Shown: positions 8,590 through 17,714, numbered from the stretch's first letter. The stretch is DNA of 64,000 nucleotides from an uncultured Alphaproteobacteria bacterium (GCA_958267355.1 OY279575.1:1558295-1622294); one strand, 5' to 3'. Notes: generated by a model not told the origin, from the letters alone. Numbers and translations are program-made.

Positions 8590-9765
8590 TCACGCTCGCA
8601 AGGGCCAACGCGGGCGGACGGGCAGTTGTTCTTCTTTTTCTTCTTGGCTGTTGCTGTTGCTGGGGGTAGCTTGTGCTAAACGTTCGGCGGCGAGATGGGC
8701 AATCATCACCGCGTTGTCGCTACAGAGACTTGGCGTTGGCGGACAAAACGCCAGCCCGTGTTTGGCGGCAAGGTCTGCCAAGCCACGGCGGAGGGCATGG
8801 TTGGCTCCGACTCCGCCTGCTACGGCAAGGACAGGCGGTGTCGGCTTGGCTTGCAGAGCCGCGCTTTCTTGGTACAGAAAGACTTTCAATGCCGCTTCGC
8901 TTTGGCGGACAAGTTGCTCCACGACACGGCTTTCAAAGGCAAAGGCAAGCCCTGCGCGCAGGTCTTGACCGTTAGAAGTCTGTTGGAGCTTTTGTGCCTG
9001 CCGCACGGTTGCAGTTTTTAATCCTGAAAACGAAAACGGAAACTGCGGGTTTCCCTCTGAGTCTTGCGTCTGCTTTAAGAATACCCGTGGTAAGCCAAAG
9101 TATTTTTGCTTTTCCATTTCTGCAAGGGCTGGCTTGTGTCCGCCTGCGGCTTCCGCAAAAGATTCGGCGGCTTGGGCAAGATGGGGTCCGCCAGGCCAAG
9201 GAAAGCCCAAGCTGCGAGCGACTTTGTCAAAGACTTCTCCCGCCGCGTCATCTAGGGTTTCGCCATAGACGCGAAAGTGCGTGGGCGACAAAACCGCCAC
9301 GAGCTGGCAGTGTCCGCCTGAGACCAAGAGCAAAAAATACGGAAAGGCAACTTCGCCGGCAAAACGCGGAGACAAGGCATGGGCGGCAAGGTGATTGATT
9401 GCCATAAAGCGGGCGTTCCACGCCCAGCTCAAGGCGCGGGCAAAGACCGCCCCTGCCGCCAAGCCTCCGACCAGACCTGGACCCAAGGTGGCGGCAACAA
9501 GATCGGGCTTGCGCTCTGGAGCCTTGGCTTGCTGGCGGGCTTCGGCGAGCACTTCTGCCGCCAAGAGCGGCAGGGTTTCGCTGTGGGCACGGGCGGCAAC
9601 TTCGGGGACGACTCCGCCGTAGCGGCTATGCAAGGGGGTTTGTGATGCCAGCCGCTCAGAGAGCAGTTCGCTACCGTCTGCTCTTGTGCGGAGCAGAGCC
9701 AAGGCAGTTTCATCGCACGAAGACTCAACGCCGAGAATCCAGCATTCGTTTGTGTCGGGTGTCAT
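8590..9765 (-). CDS. tsaD: tRNA N6-adenosine threonylcarbamoyltransferase
   Basis: Transfers the threonylcarbamoyl group to A37 of ANN-decoding tRNAs (t6A synthesis) with TsaB and TsaE. The start at 9765 (MTPDTNECWILGVESSCDET) gives 391 residues. The ILGVESSCDETA opening, VVPEVAARAH, the metal-binding HLAAH box and LLVSGGHCQL are all present. The C-terminus runs past the usual end with a short Ser/Glu tail (SNSNSQEEKEEQLP). The frame is open upstream through the hemC leader repeats, but that stretch has no family similarity and was excluded. MtaB, encoded at 24573, later modifies the same t6A base. Confidence 0.95.
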   Translation of the reverse strand: MTPDTNECWILGVESSCDETALALLRTRADGSELLSERLASQTPLHSRYGGVVPEVAARAHSETLPLLAAEVLAEARQQAKAPERKPDLVAATLGPGLVGGLAAGAVFARALSWAWNARFMAINHLAAHALSPRFAGEVAFPYFLLLVSGGHCQLVAVLSPTHFRVYGETLDDAAGEVFDKVARSLGFPWPGGPHLAQAAESFAEAAGGHKPALAEMEKQKYFGLPRVFLKQTQDSEGNPQFPFSFSGLKTATVRQAQKLQQTSNGQDLRAGLAFAFESRVVEQLVRQSEAALKVFLYQESAALQAKPTPPVLAVAGGVGANHALRRGLADLAAKHGLAFCPPTPSLCSDNAVMIAHLAAERLAQATPSNSNSQEEKEEQLPVRPRWPLRA

Positions 9766-9790
9766 AGGGCAAATTATAGAGCAAATTGAT

Positions 9791-9858
9791 GCAGCGAATT
9801 TAAGCTGCGGGCTTGAAGCCGCAAGCAAGAATTGTCCCTCGTGGGATGAAGCCTGTGT
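9791..9858. repeat. Palindromic element, intergenic relative of the IspDF/RluD repeat
   Basis: The stretch contains TGCGGGCTTGAAGCCGCA, an imperfect palindrome with one bulged G, followed by AAGAATTGTCCC and GATGAAGCCTG. The same order (palindrome of the form GCGGgCATgaATGCCGC, then CAATTTTCC-like, then ATGAAGCCTGCAG) occurs in the in-frame repeats of ispDF and rluD. The arms differ but the pairing is kept. Membership in the family is likely but not proven. Confidence 0.5.
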
Positions 9859-9919
9859 CATATCTAGGCGTGGGCTTTGTGGTATAGAAAGTTTATCTGT
9901 CTTGTGAGACTTTAACGAT

Positions 9920-10009
9920 ATGGAAGCAACACTTCTTTCTCGCACTAGTGCGTTAGCACTGGCGCGAGTGGTTGTGGGCTATGGTATAGAAAGTTTATCT
10001 GTCTTGTGA
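9920..10009 (+). other. 29-codon leader ORF made by repeat copy 1
   Basis: ATG at 9920, then EATLLSRTSALALA and on to a TGA at 10007-10009. The first eleven residues match the HemC N-terminus except for one change (T for I). The ORF exists because the hemC start has been duplicated. Whether it is translated is unknown; it could act as an upstream ORF that affects hemC translation, or be inert. Confidence 0.45.
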
Positions 10010-10021
10010 GATTGTACGGCT

Positions 10022-10057
10022 ATGGAAGCAATTCTTCTTTCTCGCACTAGTGCGTGA
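10022..10057 (+). other. 11-codon leader ORF made by repeat copy 2
   Basis: ATG at 10022 followed by EAILLSRTSA and TGA at 10055-10057. The eleven codons encode the same residues as the true hemC start at 10124. The early stop arises from GCGTGA in place of GCGTTA. Translation is not shown. Confidence 0.45.
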
Positions 10058-10123
10058 GCACTGGCGCGAGTGGCTGTGGGCTATGGTGTAGAAAATTTTC
10101 CTGTCTTGTGAGACTTTAACGAT

Positions 10124-11164
10124 ATGGAAGCAATTCTTCTTTCTCGCACCAGTGCGTTAGCAAGAGCGCAAGCCCGCATTGCTGAAAACGCGCTGGTCGC
10201 GGCGGCGGCACGCCTAGACCTGCCTTGGCGGTTTGTCTTGGCGGCACAACGCAGTGAAGGCGACGATGTCAAAGAAGCACTCAGTGCGGTAGGCGGGAAG
10301 GCACTTTTTACGCGGGCTTTGGATCAAGCGGTCTTGGCGGGCAAGGCACGGTTTGCGGTGCATTCCGCCAAGGATATTCCCTCGCCCCTAGAGCCTAGAA
10401 TTGTCTTGGCGGCAGTCTTGCCCCGTGGCAATCCGCTGGATGTTTTGCTCCGCCGTGAAAGCGATTTGGTTTCGTCTTCTCCTTTGGGTTTGGCGGGCTT
10501 GTCCCAAGGGGCGGTGGTGGCGACTTCGGCTCCACGGCGGCAGGCTTTTGTCTTGGCGGCGGGGCTGACACCTACGCCTCTGCGCGGCAATGTTTTGACA
10601 CGGCTGGAGCGTTTTGCCTCAGGCGAGGGAACAGCAGGAGCCGCCACAGCTTTGATCTTAGCGGCCAGCGGCTTGGAGCGGCTTGAGCTGGTGCCTTCCT
10701 TGGCGGCGGGGAGTCGCCATCGCTTGGCGGGCGGATTGATTGCCGAAGCCTTGCCGCCAGCTGATTTTTTGCCTGCGGCAGGCCAAGGAGCCATTGGCAT
10801 CTGCGTTGCCGAAGGAGACAGCGAAGCCTTAGCCCTTGCCCACGCCGCCGAGTCGCAAGCCAGTCGCCGTGAAGTGGATGCTGAGCGCAGTGTCTTGGCG
10901 GGTTTGCATGCCGATTGTCATACGGCTTGTGCCGCCTTTGCGCGTCTGCGCGATGGGGCTTTTGTTTTGTCGGCGGCTCTTGCCGATCCGTCGCCTGAAG
11001 AGGCAACGCTAGCCAAGCCGCCGATTGTGCATTTCTTAGAAACCCGTCTGCCCCTTGAGCAGCTGGCACAAGAAAACACCGCCGCCACGCAGGCGGGGGT
11101 GGGTTTGGCGCGGACTTTGCTGGAAAAAGCAGGTTTGCCTATCTTGAAGAAGGTTTCGGCTTGA
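10124..11164 (+). CDS. hemC: Hydroxymethylbilane synthase (porphobilinogen deaminase)
   Basis: Joins four porphobilinogen units into hydroxymethylbilane in heme synthesis. The 346-residue protein opens MEAILLSRTSALARAQA, then shows LFTRALDQAVLAGKARFAVHSAKD, split here as LFTRALDQAVL and AVHSAKDIPSPL, then AAGQGAIGI and the cofactor-binding Cys in ERSVLAGLHADCHTA. The start at 10124 is the third of three repeated start regions. It overlaps hemD by 4 nt. Expression may depend on the repeated leader. The family call is certain. Confidence 0.96.
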   Translation: MEAILLSRTSALARAQARIAENALVAAAARLDLPWRFVLAAQRSEGDDVKEALSAVGGKALFTRALDQAVLAGKARFAVHSAKDIPSPLEPRIVLAAVLPRGNPLDVLLRRESDLVSSSPLGLAGLSQGAVVATSAPRRQAFVLAAGLTPTPLRGNVLTRLERFASGEGTAGAATALILAASGLERLELVPSLAAGSRHRLAGGLIAEALPPADFLPAAGQGAIGICVAEGDSEALALAHAAESQASRREVDAERSVLAGLHADCHTACAAFARLRDGAFVLSAALADPSPEEATLAKPPIVHFLETRLPLEQLAQENTAATQAGVGLARTLLEKAGLPILKKVSA

Positions 11165-11913
11165 ATAGGTCTCTCCTGATTTTGCGCACAGCGGAAGCGG
11201 CGGCACGAACAGCACAGAAAGCCGAGGCTTTAGGCTTTGTGCCTACAACAGGAGTCTTATGGCAGGCTCTGCCCTTGGCAAGCACACCAAGCCAACGCCA
11301 AGCCTGTACGGAGCACTGGCTCGCCCACTTGGCGCGTTACCCAGATGCTCCTGTGCTTTTGACCAGTGGCAATGGTGTTTCGGCTCTAAAAGCCCTGCTT
11401 GGTGCGTCAGAGCCACTGGCAGAAGCCTTGGCAAGCCGCTGGGCTTTTCTTGTCGGTACGGCAACAGCGGAAGCTTTGCGGGGAATCCAATTTTCTAAAA
11501 CTTTTACCGCCGCAGGAGACGGGGCTGGGCTAGCGCGTCTGGTTTTGAGCCAACTGCCAGAGGGCAAGGTGGCGATTCATCTCTGTGGCACTCTGCGTGC
11601 CGATGAGCCTAGCCTGACCCTGACAAAAAATGGCTGGCAAGTTGTACCTGTTCCCCTGTACGAAATGCGCCCTGCTTCCCGCTTGCCGCAGTCGGCACAG
11701 GCGTTTTTGGCAGATTCGCAGGCGGATGAACGCTATATTCTTCTTCTTTCCGCCCAAGCCGTACGGGTCTTTGCGGGGCTTTTAGAACAAGAATCTAGAC
11801 AGAAATATCGCCTCGCGGGTATAGTTGTCCTTGTGCCAAGCGAATCGGTAGCCCGTACGGTACGCGATTTGCTGGCGGGCTTTTCTGTCCGCCAAACCGA
11901 AGAATTTCACTGA
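11161..11913 (+). CDS. hemD: Uroporphyrinogen-III synthase
   Basis: Cyclises hydroxymethylbilane to uroporphyrinogen III. The sequence is weakly conserved, as is usual for HemD, but the length (250 residues), the VLLTSGNGVSAL block, FLVGTATAEALR, LPEGKVAIHLCG and ILLLSAQAVRVFAGLL match the family, and the position directly after hemC is diagnostic. The start codon is TTG at 11161, overlapping the hemC TGA as TTGA, which suggests translational coupling. Confidence 0.9.
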   Translation: MNRSLLILRTAEAAARTAQKAEALGFVPTTGVLWQALPLASTPSQRQACTEHWLAHLARYPDAPVLLTSGNGVSALKALLGASEPLAEALASRWAFLVGTATAEALRGIQFSKTFTAAGDGAGLARLVLSQLPEGKVAIHLCGTLRADEPSLTLTKNGWQVVPVPLYEMRPASRLPQSAQAFLADSQADERYILLLSAQAVRVFAGLLEQESRQKYRLAGIVVLVPSESVARTVRDLLAGFSVRQTEEFH

Positions 11914-12050
11914 ATTACAACACTTTTTCTGGCTCCTGTGGCGAATCTACCCGTCTAAGGCGCGGAAATCTGCCAAAAATCCCCCAAGAAACGATGGCAA
12001 ACAGGGTTTTTGCCCGATTCGGGCGGAGACCACAAAACGCGCCCAGAAAG

Positions 12051-12137
12051 CCGTACAAGCCCCTATAGCAAACCCCGTACACAAACCCACATAAGACTGC
12101 GTACAAGCCCCGTACAAGCCCCCTGTAAGACTGCCTA
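12051..12137. repeat. Degenerate CGTACAAGCCCC repeat
   Basis: Several copies of CGTACAAGCCCC and related ACTGCGTACAAG units fill the gap between hemD and the mitofilin-like gene. A short inverted repeat (GCCCGATTCGGGC) lies just before at about 12012-12024, but it is not followed by a T-run, so a terminator is not claimed. Confidence 0.75.
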
Positions 12138-12151
12138 GACTCCTTACCCCT

Positions 12152-13471
12152 ATGAGCCAAATCACCCCAGGTACAGGCACAGGCACAACGGGCAATGCCG
12201 TTGAGCGACTGATTACCGAACTCGGCGGTGTACGCCCCTTTGCCTCGGCAATTGGCCTTTCGCCTTCCACCGTCCAAGGCTGGAAAGAACGCGGCAAAGT
12301 GCCGAAAAACCGCCAAACCCAAGTCTTTGAACGCCTTGCCGCCCACGGGGTCGCAACGGCTCTGCTGGTTTCCGCCTTGCCCCACGCCACGCCCCCCGCG
12401 TCCGCCACGGCAGGGGCGGCTACTGCCCCCCGTACAGGGCGCACAGGCGAGCTGACAAGCCCACAGACAAGCGGAAAGGCAAGTCGGCAGACAAACCGCC
12501 ACAGAAGCCCAGGAAGAAGCCCAGGGGTTAGCCCAGCGGCTTCTTATGGCGCAGAAAAGCTCCGTGCCCGCCGCCGCATCGTCACAGGCGTTGCCGTACT
12601 GGTCTTGCTGGCGGCGATTCTTATCACCATCCTAGATATCTTCCTCGCCCTGCCCCTGGGCTACGAAATCCCCAACCCCGCCGAACGCCAAGTCGCCCAA
12701 GTCATCACCCAAGCCCCCGAACATACCGCTCGCCCTGCTCTGGCTCCGCTGGCGGTTCAGCCCAGTGCCGCCGAGCGGGCGCGTTTTGCCGAAGCCGTCC
12801 AGCTGGAAGCCGTAGAATCACGGCTCAAACTTCTTGAAGACCATGTCACCTCGCTGACCGCCGCCACCCGCACCCTGCGGCGTGGCGAGGAAACTTTATT
12901 GGTGCGAATCGCTGAAGCCGAAGCCTTAGCCCGCCGCCGTCCAGACGCGGCGGCAGGAGCTGTCCTAGCACTTTCGCAACTGCGGGCTACGGTTGATTCG
13001 GGCGCTCCCTACCGCGAAGCCCTAGATGTCGCAACCCGCTTGGCTCCTGACCAAGCCGCAACCTTAACGCGGGCTCTGTCAGAAAATGCCCTGCTCGGAA
13101 TTCCTTCGTACAACCAGCTGGCTCGTCTTTTAGAAGAAACCACCCTGAAAGTCCGTGGCTCAGCCAACGGCAAGGGCGGCTGGCGCGGCTGGTTCGGACG
13201 AATCTTAGGGGTGCGGCTTTCCAGCGGCACGGACACCCAAGACCCGCTCGCCGCCTTGACGCGAGCCCAGACAGCTCTGGCAACGGGCGACTTAGCAAGT
13301 GCCGTTCTTGCCGCCGAAAACGCCACAGGAGTCGGTGCCATCCACACCGAGCCATGGTTGCGCGCCGCCCGCGCCCGCCTAACAGCAACCGCCGCCTTGG
13401 CAGAAGCCCAAACCGCCGCTCTGCAGACTCTTGCCCAATCGGTTGGCGAACACCAAAGCGAAACCCAATAG
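12152..13471 (+). CDS. Mitofilin/Mic60-like membrane protein with N-terminal HTH
   Basis: A 439-residue protein. Residues 18-70 look like a YdaS/carph-isopro type helix-turn-helix (ELGGVRPFASAIGLSPSTVQ, WKERGKVPKN). Residues 80-145 are a Pro/Thr/Arg-rich linker. One transmembrane helix follows near 152-175 (IVTGVAVLVLLAAILITILD). The region 220-290 is a predicted coiled coil, and the C-terminal part resembles the alphaproteobacterial mitofilin (Mic60) end. In this class mitofilin sits beside hemC/hemD and a hemY-like gene, as here. Mic60 shapes the inner membrane. The HTH would face the cytoplasm. The fusion is inferred from one continuous frame; the family call is moderate. Confidence 0.6.
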   Translation: MSQITPGTGTGTTGNAVERLITELGGVRPFASAIGLSPSTVQGWKERGKVPKNRQTQVFERLAAHGVATALLVSALPHATPPASATAGAATAPRTGRTGELTSPQTSGKASRQTNRHRSPGRSPGVSPAASYGAEKLRARRRIVTGVAVLVLLAAILITILDIFLALPLGYEIPNPAERQVAQVITQAPEHTARPALAPLAVQPSAAERARFAEAVQLEAVESRLKLLEDHVTSLTAATRTLRRGEETLLVRIAEAEALARRRPDAAAGAVLALSQLRATVDSGAPYREALDVATRLAPDQAATLTRALSENALLGIPSYNQLARLLEETTLKVRGSANGKGGWRGWFGRILGVRLSSGTDTQDPLAALTRAQTALATGDLASAVLAAENATGVGAIHTEPWLRAARARLTATAALAEAQTAALQTLAQSVGEHQSETQ

Positions 13472-13601
13472 CCCCGCGCCCATTACTCAACCCAGTCGCC
13501 CTGCACCTATTGCTCAGCCCAGTGTCCTGCCTAATTGTCCGTGTTTCGCCGCCCGCCAATCGTGCAATCCTGTCCTTGCCTATGCTCTGCCTGAAGTCTC
13601 T

Positions 13602-14096
13602 ATGAAACGTTTTTCTCTGCGCACGACCACCATCGCCGCCCTGCTTCTGGTTGTCATCTTCGGACTGATCTGGGGGCGCAGTCTGCCGTGGCACCTATCG
13701 TTGGAGCTGGCTTCCACCGCAGGCGGACTTGCCGACTCGTCCGCCAACTGGCAGGTGGAGGGCAATGCCTTTTCGGTGGCACTGCTGTTGCTCTTGGCGT
13801 CTTGGGGGGGCTTGTGGCTTGTCCGTCTGGGTTGGCGGATTTTTGTCGCCCCCGTCTTTCTCGCAGGATGGTTTCGCGGTGCCCGCCAAAAGCGGCGGGC
13901 CAGTCGCCGTCTCCAAGCCCTAGAAGACACCGCCCGCCTGACGCTCGCAGGGGAATACGAAAAAGCCCGTAGCACCGCCCAAACCGCCGCTGAACTCGCA
14001 GAATCACCCCGCTCCCTTGCTAGAAGCCACCCTGCCCCTGCGGGGAGCCACATTACCCCTGCGGGAAGTCAAAGTGCCAAAACTTCGTCTCCCTAA
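13602..14096 (+). CDS. HemY-like membrane protein, short form
   Basis: A 164-residue protein with two hydrophobic segments near its N-terminus (IAALLLVVIFGLIWG and VALLLLLASWGGLWLV), the layout of the HemY N-terminal domain, then LQALEDTARLTLAGEYEKAR, which corresponds to the start of the first TPR-like helices. Normal HemY proteins have about 400-500 residues with a long TPR region, which is missing here. The last 20 residues are an HPAPAGS/HITPAGS repeat. The start is ATG at 13602; an in-frame extension upstream to 13431 is repetitive and overlaps the previous gene. It may be a decayed or minimal HemY. Confidence 0.55.
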   Translation: MKRFSLRTTTIAALLLVVIFGLIWGRSLPWHLSLELASTAGGLADSSANWQVEGNAFSVALLLLLASWGGLWLVRLGWRIFVAPVFLAGWFRGARQKRRASRRLQALEDTARLTLAGEYEKARSTAQTAAELAESPRSLARSHPAPAGSHITPAGSQSAKTSSP

Positions 14097-14146
14097 CGCA
14101 TTTAGGGGCTTTATCGCTTTGCCAAGAAGACGCAAAAACTCTTAAT

Positions 14147-14262
14147 GATTCTAGTGCGATTCTAGCGCGATTCTAGTGCGCTTCCAGTCCGCCATGAGAC
14201 ACCCAGAGAGAAAACGAGAGAGAAAATCAGAGAGAAAATCAGAGAGAAAACGAGAGAGAAAA
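14147..14262. repeat. Two 12-nt repeats before the DUF3576 gene
   Basis: Three tandem copies of GATTCTAGTGCG lie at 14147-14182, then about five copies of AGAGAGAAAAYS at 14205-14262. The second array is in frame with the lipoprotein gene and would add a basic KSERKSERK segment if an upstream start were used. That segment would precede the signal peptide, so it is taken as untranslated leader. Confidence 0.85.
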
Positions 14263-14289
14263 GGTAAATCTGTGCTAAAACAAACCCCT

Positions 14290-14913
14290 ATGAGACAAAA
14301 ACAACAAACCTTAGCCCACCCTACGGCTTTGGCGACAGCGGCTACGCTCGCCCTTGTTATAGCCCTCTCCGCCTGTGCTTCGCGGGGTGAGGGAGAGAGT
14401 GCTGACGCAGAAAACACCTCCACCGCCCGCGAACGCCGCGATGCCGCCCGCGGAATTGAGCGGGCGGAATATCCTGTCCCCCGTAGTCAGCGGGCTGACC
14501 CGAATGATCCCTTCTCCCGCGATACCCGTGGTCTCTTCGGCAGACGCGGCTTCACCATCGGTGGAGCAAGAGAAGACCAAGAAGAAACGGGGATCGGAGT
14601 CTCGGTCTATCTGTGGCGGGCTTCGTTGGATAGTCTCCAACATCTGCCCCTGCGTAATGCTGATCCCTTCGGCGGCTTGATTCAAACCGAGTGGTTTGAA
14701 CCCGACACCACACCCGGCGAGCGGGTGCGCGTAGATCTGCGAATTACTTCGCGGGTCTTGGTTGCCAATGGAGTGTCAGCAAGCGTCTTTAAGCAGACTC
14801 TGCAGGAAGGCAATTGGCGCGATGCCAGGGTGGCGGATGACACCGCCTACGAGCTAGAAAACGCCATTCTACGGCGGGCACGGGAAATTCGTTTCGCCGA
14901 AGAAACCCAATAG
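14290..14913 (+). CDS. DUF3576 family lipoprotein
   Basis: A 207-residue protein starting MRQKQQTLAHPTAL with a signal peptide and lipobox LSAC (lipidated Cys29). The mature part includes GLFGRRGFTIGG, GVSVYLWRASLDSLQHLPL, the block NADPFGGLIQTEWF and RVDLRITSRVL. These identify DUF3576, a family found beside leuS and lptE in alphaproteobacteria. Function unknown; the context suggests an outer-membrane role. The ATG at 14290 was chosen because it puts the signal peptide at the N-terminus. It ends 18 nt before leuS. Confidence 0.85.
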   Translation: MRQKQQTLAHPTALATAATLALVIALSACASRGEGESADAENTSTARERRDAARGIERAEYPVPRSQRADPNDPFSRDTRGLFGRRGFTIGGAREDQEETGIGVSVYLWRASLDSLQHLPLRNADPFGGLIQTEWFEPDTTPGERVRVDLRITSRVLVANGVSASVFKQTLQEGNWRDARVADDTAYELENAILRRAREIRFAEETQ

Positions 14914-14931
14914 CGAATAGGCAGGCGGCGG

Positions 14932-17664
14932 GTGAGCGAAGCCTTCAATCCTGCCGAGCAGGAAGCCCATTGGCAAAAAAAGTGGGCCGAAGCCAAGGCC
15001 TTCAAAGCGGACTTAACGCCTGTCGCCACAGGCGAAGCCGCCACCACAGGCAAAGCCGCCACTACCATAGGTAAGTCTGCGGCGGACAAGTCAGGCGACA
15101 AGTCAGGCGACAAGTCAGGCGATAAGTCAGGCGGCAAGCCACGGGCGACAGGCAGCGGCAAAGAGCCCTACTATGTTCTGGAAATGCTGCCCTATCCCTC
15201 AGGGCGGATTCATATGGGGCATGTGCGCAACTACGCCATCGGTGATGTTCTTGCTCGCTTTAAGCGGGCGACGGGCTATGCGGTAGTGCATCCTATGGGT
15301 TGGGATGCTTTTGGCTTGCCCGCCGAAAACGCCGCCCGCGAGCGCAAGACTCATCCCGCCAAGTGGACCTATGACAACATCGCCAATATGCGCCGCCAAC
15401 TGCAGCGTATGGGGCTTTCCATTGATTGGGAGCTAGAAGTCGCTTCGTGTCATTCGGGCTACTACCACCAGCAACAGCGGATTTTCTTGTCCTTCTTGAA
15501 GGCAGGACTTGCCGCCCGCCAAGACTCGTGGGTCAATTGGGATCCTGTAGATGAAACTGTCCTTGCCAACGAGCAGGTGGTTGAAGGGCGGGGCTGGCGT
15601 TCGGGAGCCATCGTGGAGCGGCGTAAGCTCAACCAGTGGGTTTTCCGCATCACCGAATTCGCCGAAGACCTGTTGCAGGGCTTGGACGAACTTGATGGCT
15701 GGCCTGACAAAGTCCGCACCATGCAACGCAACTGGATTGGTGCCAGCGAAGGCTGTGAGATAACATTTGCCTTTACCCCCGACTCTGCCAAGCGGGTTGG
15801 CACAAAGGGCTTTACGGTTTTTACCACGCGTCCTGATACGCTTTATGGAGCGGCGTTTTGTGCCTTGGCTCCGCAACACCCCTTGTCTGCGACCCTTGCC
15901 CAAGAAGACAAAAAAATTGCCGCCTTCGTCGCCGAAGTTGCCGCCGAACGCCTTGACGAGCGCGACCTGCAAGTCCAAGAGAAAAAGGGTTTGGATACAG
16001 GCTTAGAAGTTCTTCATCCCTTTACGGGCAAGCCCCTGCCCGTGTGGATTGCCAACTATATTCTGCTGGAATACGGCACAGGAGCGATTTTTGCTGTTCC
16101 CAACCACGATCTTCGCGACTTAGAATTTGCTCGCACTTTTTCAATTCCTACAGGCAAGCCCGTAGTCTTGCCCGCAGGAGCAGACGCCGACTCGTTTCGC
16201 ATTCTAGACCAAGCCTATGTCGGCGACGGGACAATGATCAACAGCGATTTCTTAAATGGTCTTTCCACCACGGAAGCCATTGCCGCCGCCACCCAACGCC
16301 TAGAAGAAAAGCAACAGGGAAGAGCCAAACGCACCTATCGTCTGCGTGATTGGGGTATATCACGGCAACGCTATTGGGGCTGTCCGATACCTGTGGTTCA
16401 TTGTGATGCCTGTGGTGTGGTTCCGCTAGACGATTCTGCCCTGCCCGTGCTTCTGCCTGACGATGTGGATTTTGAACAGGGCGGGAATCCGCTTGACCGC
16501 CACCCCACTTGGAAGCACACCACTTGTCCTAAGTGTCAGGGGCACGCCACCCGCGAGACCGACACAATGGATACCTTTGTTGATTCCTCGTGGTATTACC
16601 TGCGCTATTTAGAGCCGCGTTTAGAGTCGGCTCCCTTTACGCAAGAATCGGCAAATCGTTGGCTGCCTGTCAATCGTTATATCGGCGGAATTGAACACGC
16701 GATTCTGCACCTGCTCTACTCGCGATTTTTTATTCGTGCCTTGTCTAAGATTCATGGCTTTGCGCCCAAAGAGCCTTTCGGCAGTCTTTTTACCCAAGGG
16801 ATGGTGACCCACGAAACCTACCGCGACGGGCAGGGCAACTGGCTCTATCCTGATGAAGTAGAAATCCGTGGCGAGGGGACAAACAGAAAGGTTTGTCGCC
16901 GCTCGGATGGCACACCCGTTGCTGTCGGGCGGGTGGAGAGTATGAGTAAATCCAAGCGCAACACCATTGACCCCGAAGAAATCATCGCCCGCTATGGTGC
17001 CGACACAGCCCGCTGGTTTATCTTGTCGGACTCGCCGCCCGAACGCGACCTGCAATGGACAGAAGCAGGCTTGGGCGGGGCGGGGCGGTTTGTCCGCCGC
17101 CTGTGGCGTTTGGGTTGTGAAGTCGCGGCAAGCGCAGAAGCCCAAGATGCCGCTGACGCAAATCCTTCTGCCGAGGCAGAAGAACTGCGCGAGACAATCC
17201 ACCGCCTGTTTGCCGACTTTGCTCAAGATCTAGAACGGTTGCATATGAATCGGGCGGTTGCGCGGATCTACGAGATGACCAACGCTCTTGCCGCCTTTGA
17301 AGCCGAGGGCAAAACCCCTGCGGATCTGGCTGTCCGCCGTGCGGCAATGCTTCTGCTTGTCCAGGCGGCGGGCTTGATGATGCCGCACCTTGGCGAAGCC
17401 CTGTGGCACAAGCTCGGCCGTACGGAGCTGCTGTGTTTTGCCCCTTGGCCGCAGGTGGAGCCAACTGCTGCTCCGACCCGCGAGATTGCTGTCACCGTCA
17501 ATGGCAAGCTGCGTGGTACCTTGGCAGGCGACTTGGCAGGCGATGAAGACTCCTTGCGCCAAGCCGCCCTTGCCCTGCCTGCTGTCCGCCGTGCCTTAGA
17601 TGGCAAAGAGCCCAAACGGGTGATTATTGTCCCGGCGCGTTTGGTTAATGTTGTCGCTCCTTAA
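14932..17664 (+). CDS. leuS: Leucyl-tRNA synthetase
   Basis: Charges tRNA-Leu. The 910-residue protein has the class I HIGH box as [13 protein letters not shown], the KMSKS box as [10 protein letters not shown], an editing domain ([10 protein letters not shown], around residues 295-300), a zinc-type knuckle (CPKC) and the block [11 protein letters not shown]. The start is GTG at 14932. Residues about 36-76 form a low-complexity insert ([20 protein letters not shown]) between the first helix and the catalytic core. It includes four DKSG units and is absent from normal LeuS. It is the second gene of the DUF3576-leuS-lptE-holA run. Confidence 0.96.
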   Translation: MSEAFNPAEQEAHWQKKWAEAKAFKADLTPVATGEAATTGKAATTIGKSAADKSGDKSGDKSGDKSGGKPRATGSGKEPYYVLEMLPYPSGRIHMGHVRNYAIGDVLARFKRATGYAVVHPMGWDAFGLPAENAARERKTHPAKWTYDNIANMRRQLQRMGLSIDWELEVASCHSGYYHQQQRIFLSFLKAGLAARQDSWVNWDPVDETVLANEQVVEGRGWRSGAIVERRKLNQWVFRITEFAEDLLQGLDELDGWPDKVRTMQRNWIGASEGCEITFAFTPDSAKRVGTKGFTVFTTRPDTLYGAAFCALAPQHPLSATLAQEDKKIAAFVAEVAAERLDERDLQVQEKKGLDTGLEVLHPFTGKPLPVWIANYILLEYGTGAIFAVPNHDLRDLEFARTFSIPTGKPVVLPAGADADSFRILDQAYVGDGTMINSDFLNGLSTTEAIAAATQRLEEKQQGRAKRTYRLRDWGISRQRYWGCPIPVVHCDACGVVPLDDSALPVLLPDDVDFEQGGNPLDRHPTWKHTTCPKCQGHATRETDTMDTFVDSSWYYLRYLEPRLESAPFTQESANRWLPVNRYIGGIEHAILHLLYSRFFIRALSKIHGFAPKEPFGSLFTQGMVTHETYRDGQGNWLYPDEVEIRGEGTNRKVCRRSDGTPVAVGRVESMSKSKRNTIDPEEIIARYGADTARWFILSDSPPERDLQWTEAGLGGAGRFVRRLWRLGCEVAASAEAQDAADANPSAEAEELRETIHRLFADFAQDLERLHMNRAVARIYEMTNALAAFEAEGKTPADLAVRRAAMLLLVQAAGLMMPHLGEALWHKLGRTELLCFAPWPQVEPTAAPTREIAVTVNGKLRGTLAGDLAGDEDSLRQAALALPAVRRALDGKEPKRVIIVPARLVNVVAP
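15085..15132 (+). repeat. Four 12-nt repeats (GACAAGTCAGGC) inside leuS
   Basis: Four near-identical tandem copies of GACAAGTCAGGC encode DKSG four times just before the catalytic domain of LeuS ([13 protein letters not shown]). The last copy begins GATAAG. The expansion is in frame, and such a stretch is not part of the conserved family. Confidence 0.93.
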
Positions 17665-17714
17665 AGCCATCTAAGAAAGCCATCTAAGAAAAAAGTATCT
17701 AGGAAAAGACTGCT

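Larger units (their letters stand above)
9872..10160 (+). repeat. Three 102-bp direct repeats of the hemC start region
   Basis: The start context CTTTAACGATATGGAAGCA recurs with its ATG at 9920, 10022 and 10124, exactly 102 nt apart; the third is hemC itself. Each unit runs from about 48 nt before the ATG (TGGTATAGAAAGTTTATCTG) to about 54 nt after it. Copies 1 and 2 contain the perfect palindrome CGCACTAGTGCG and an extended hairpin (CTCGCACTAGTG, a 6-nt loop, then CACTGGCGCGAG). Copy 3 has lost it. The spacing keeps all copies in one frame, but TGA codons separate them from hemC. Confidence 0.92.

Noticed and set aside
9766..9945. 60-residue N-terminal extension of TsaD
   Set aside because: It reads through the hemC leader repeats on the other strand; the family N-terminus begins at 9765.
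13431..13601. Upstream start of the HemY-like protein
   Set aside because: The extension overlaps the mitofilin-like gene, is built of ITQPSRPAPIAQPS-type repeats and would put a hydrophilic stretch before the membrane segment.
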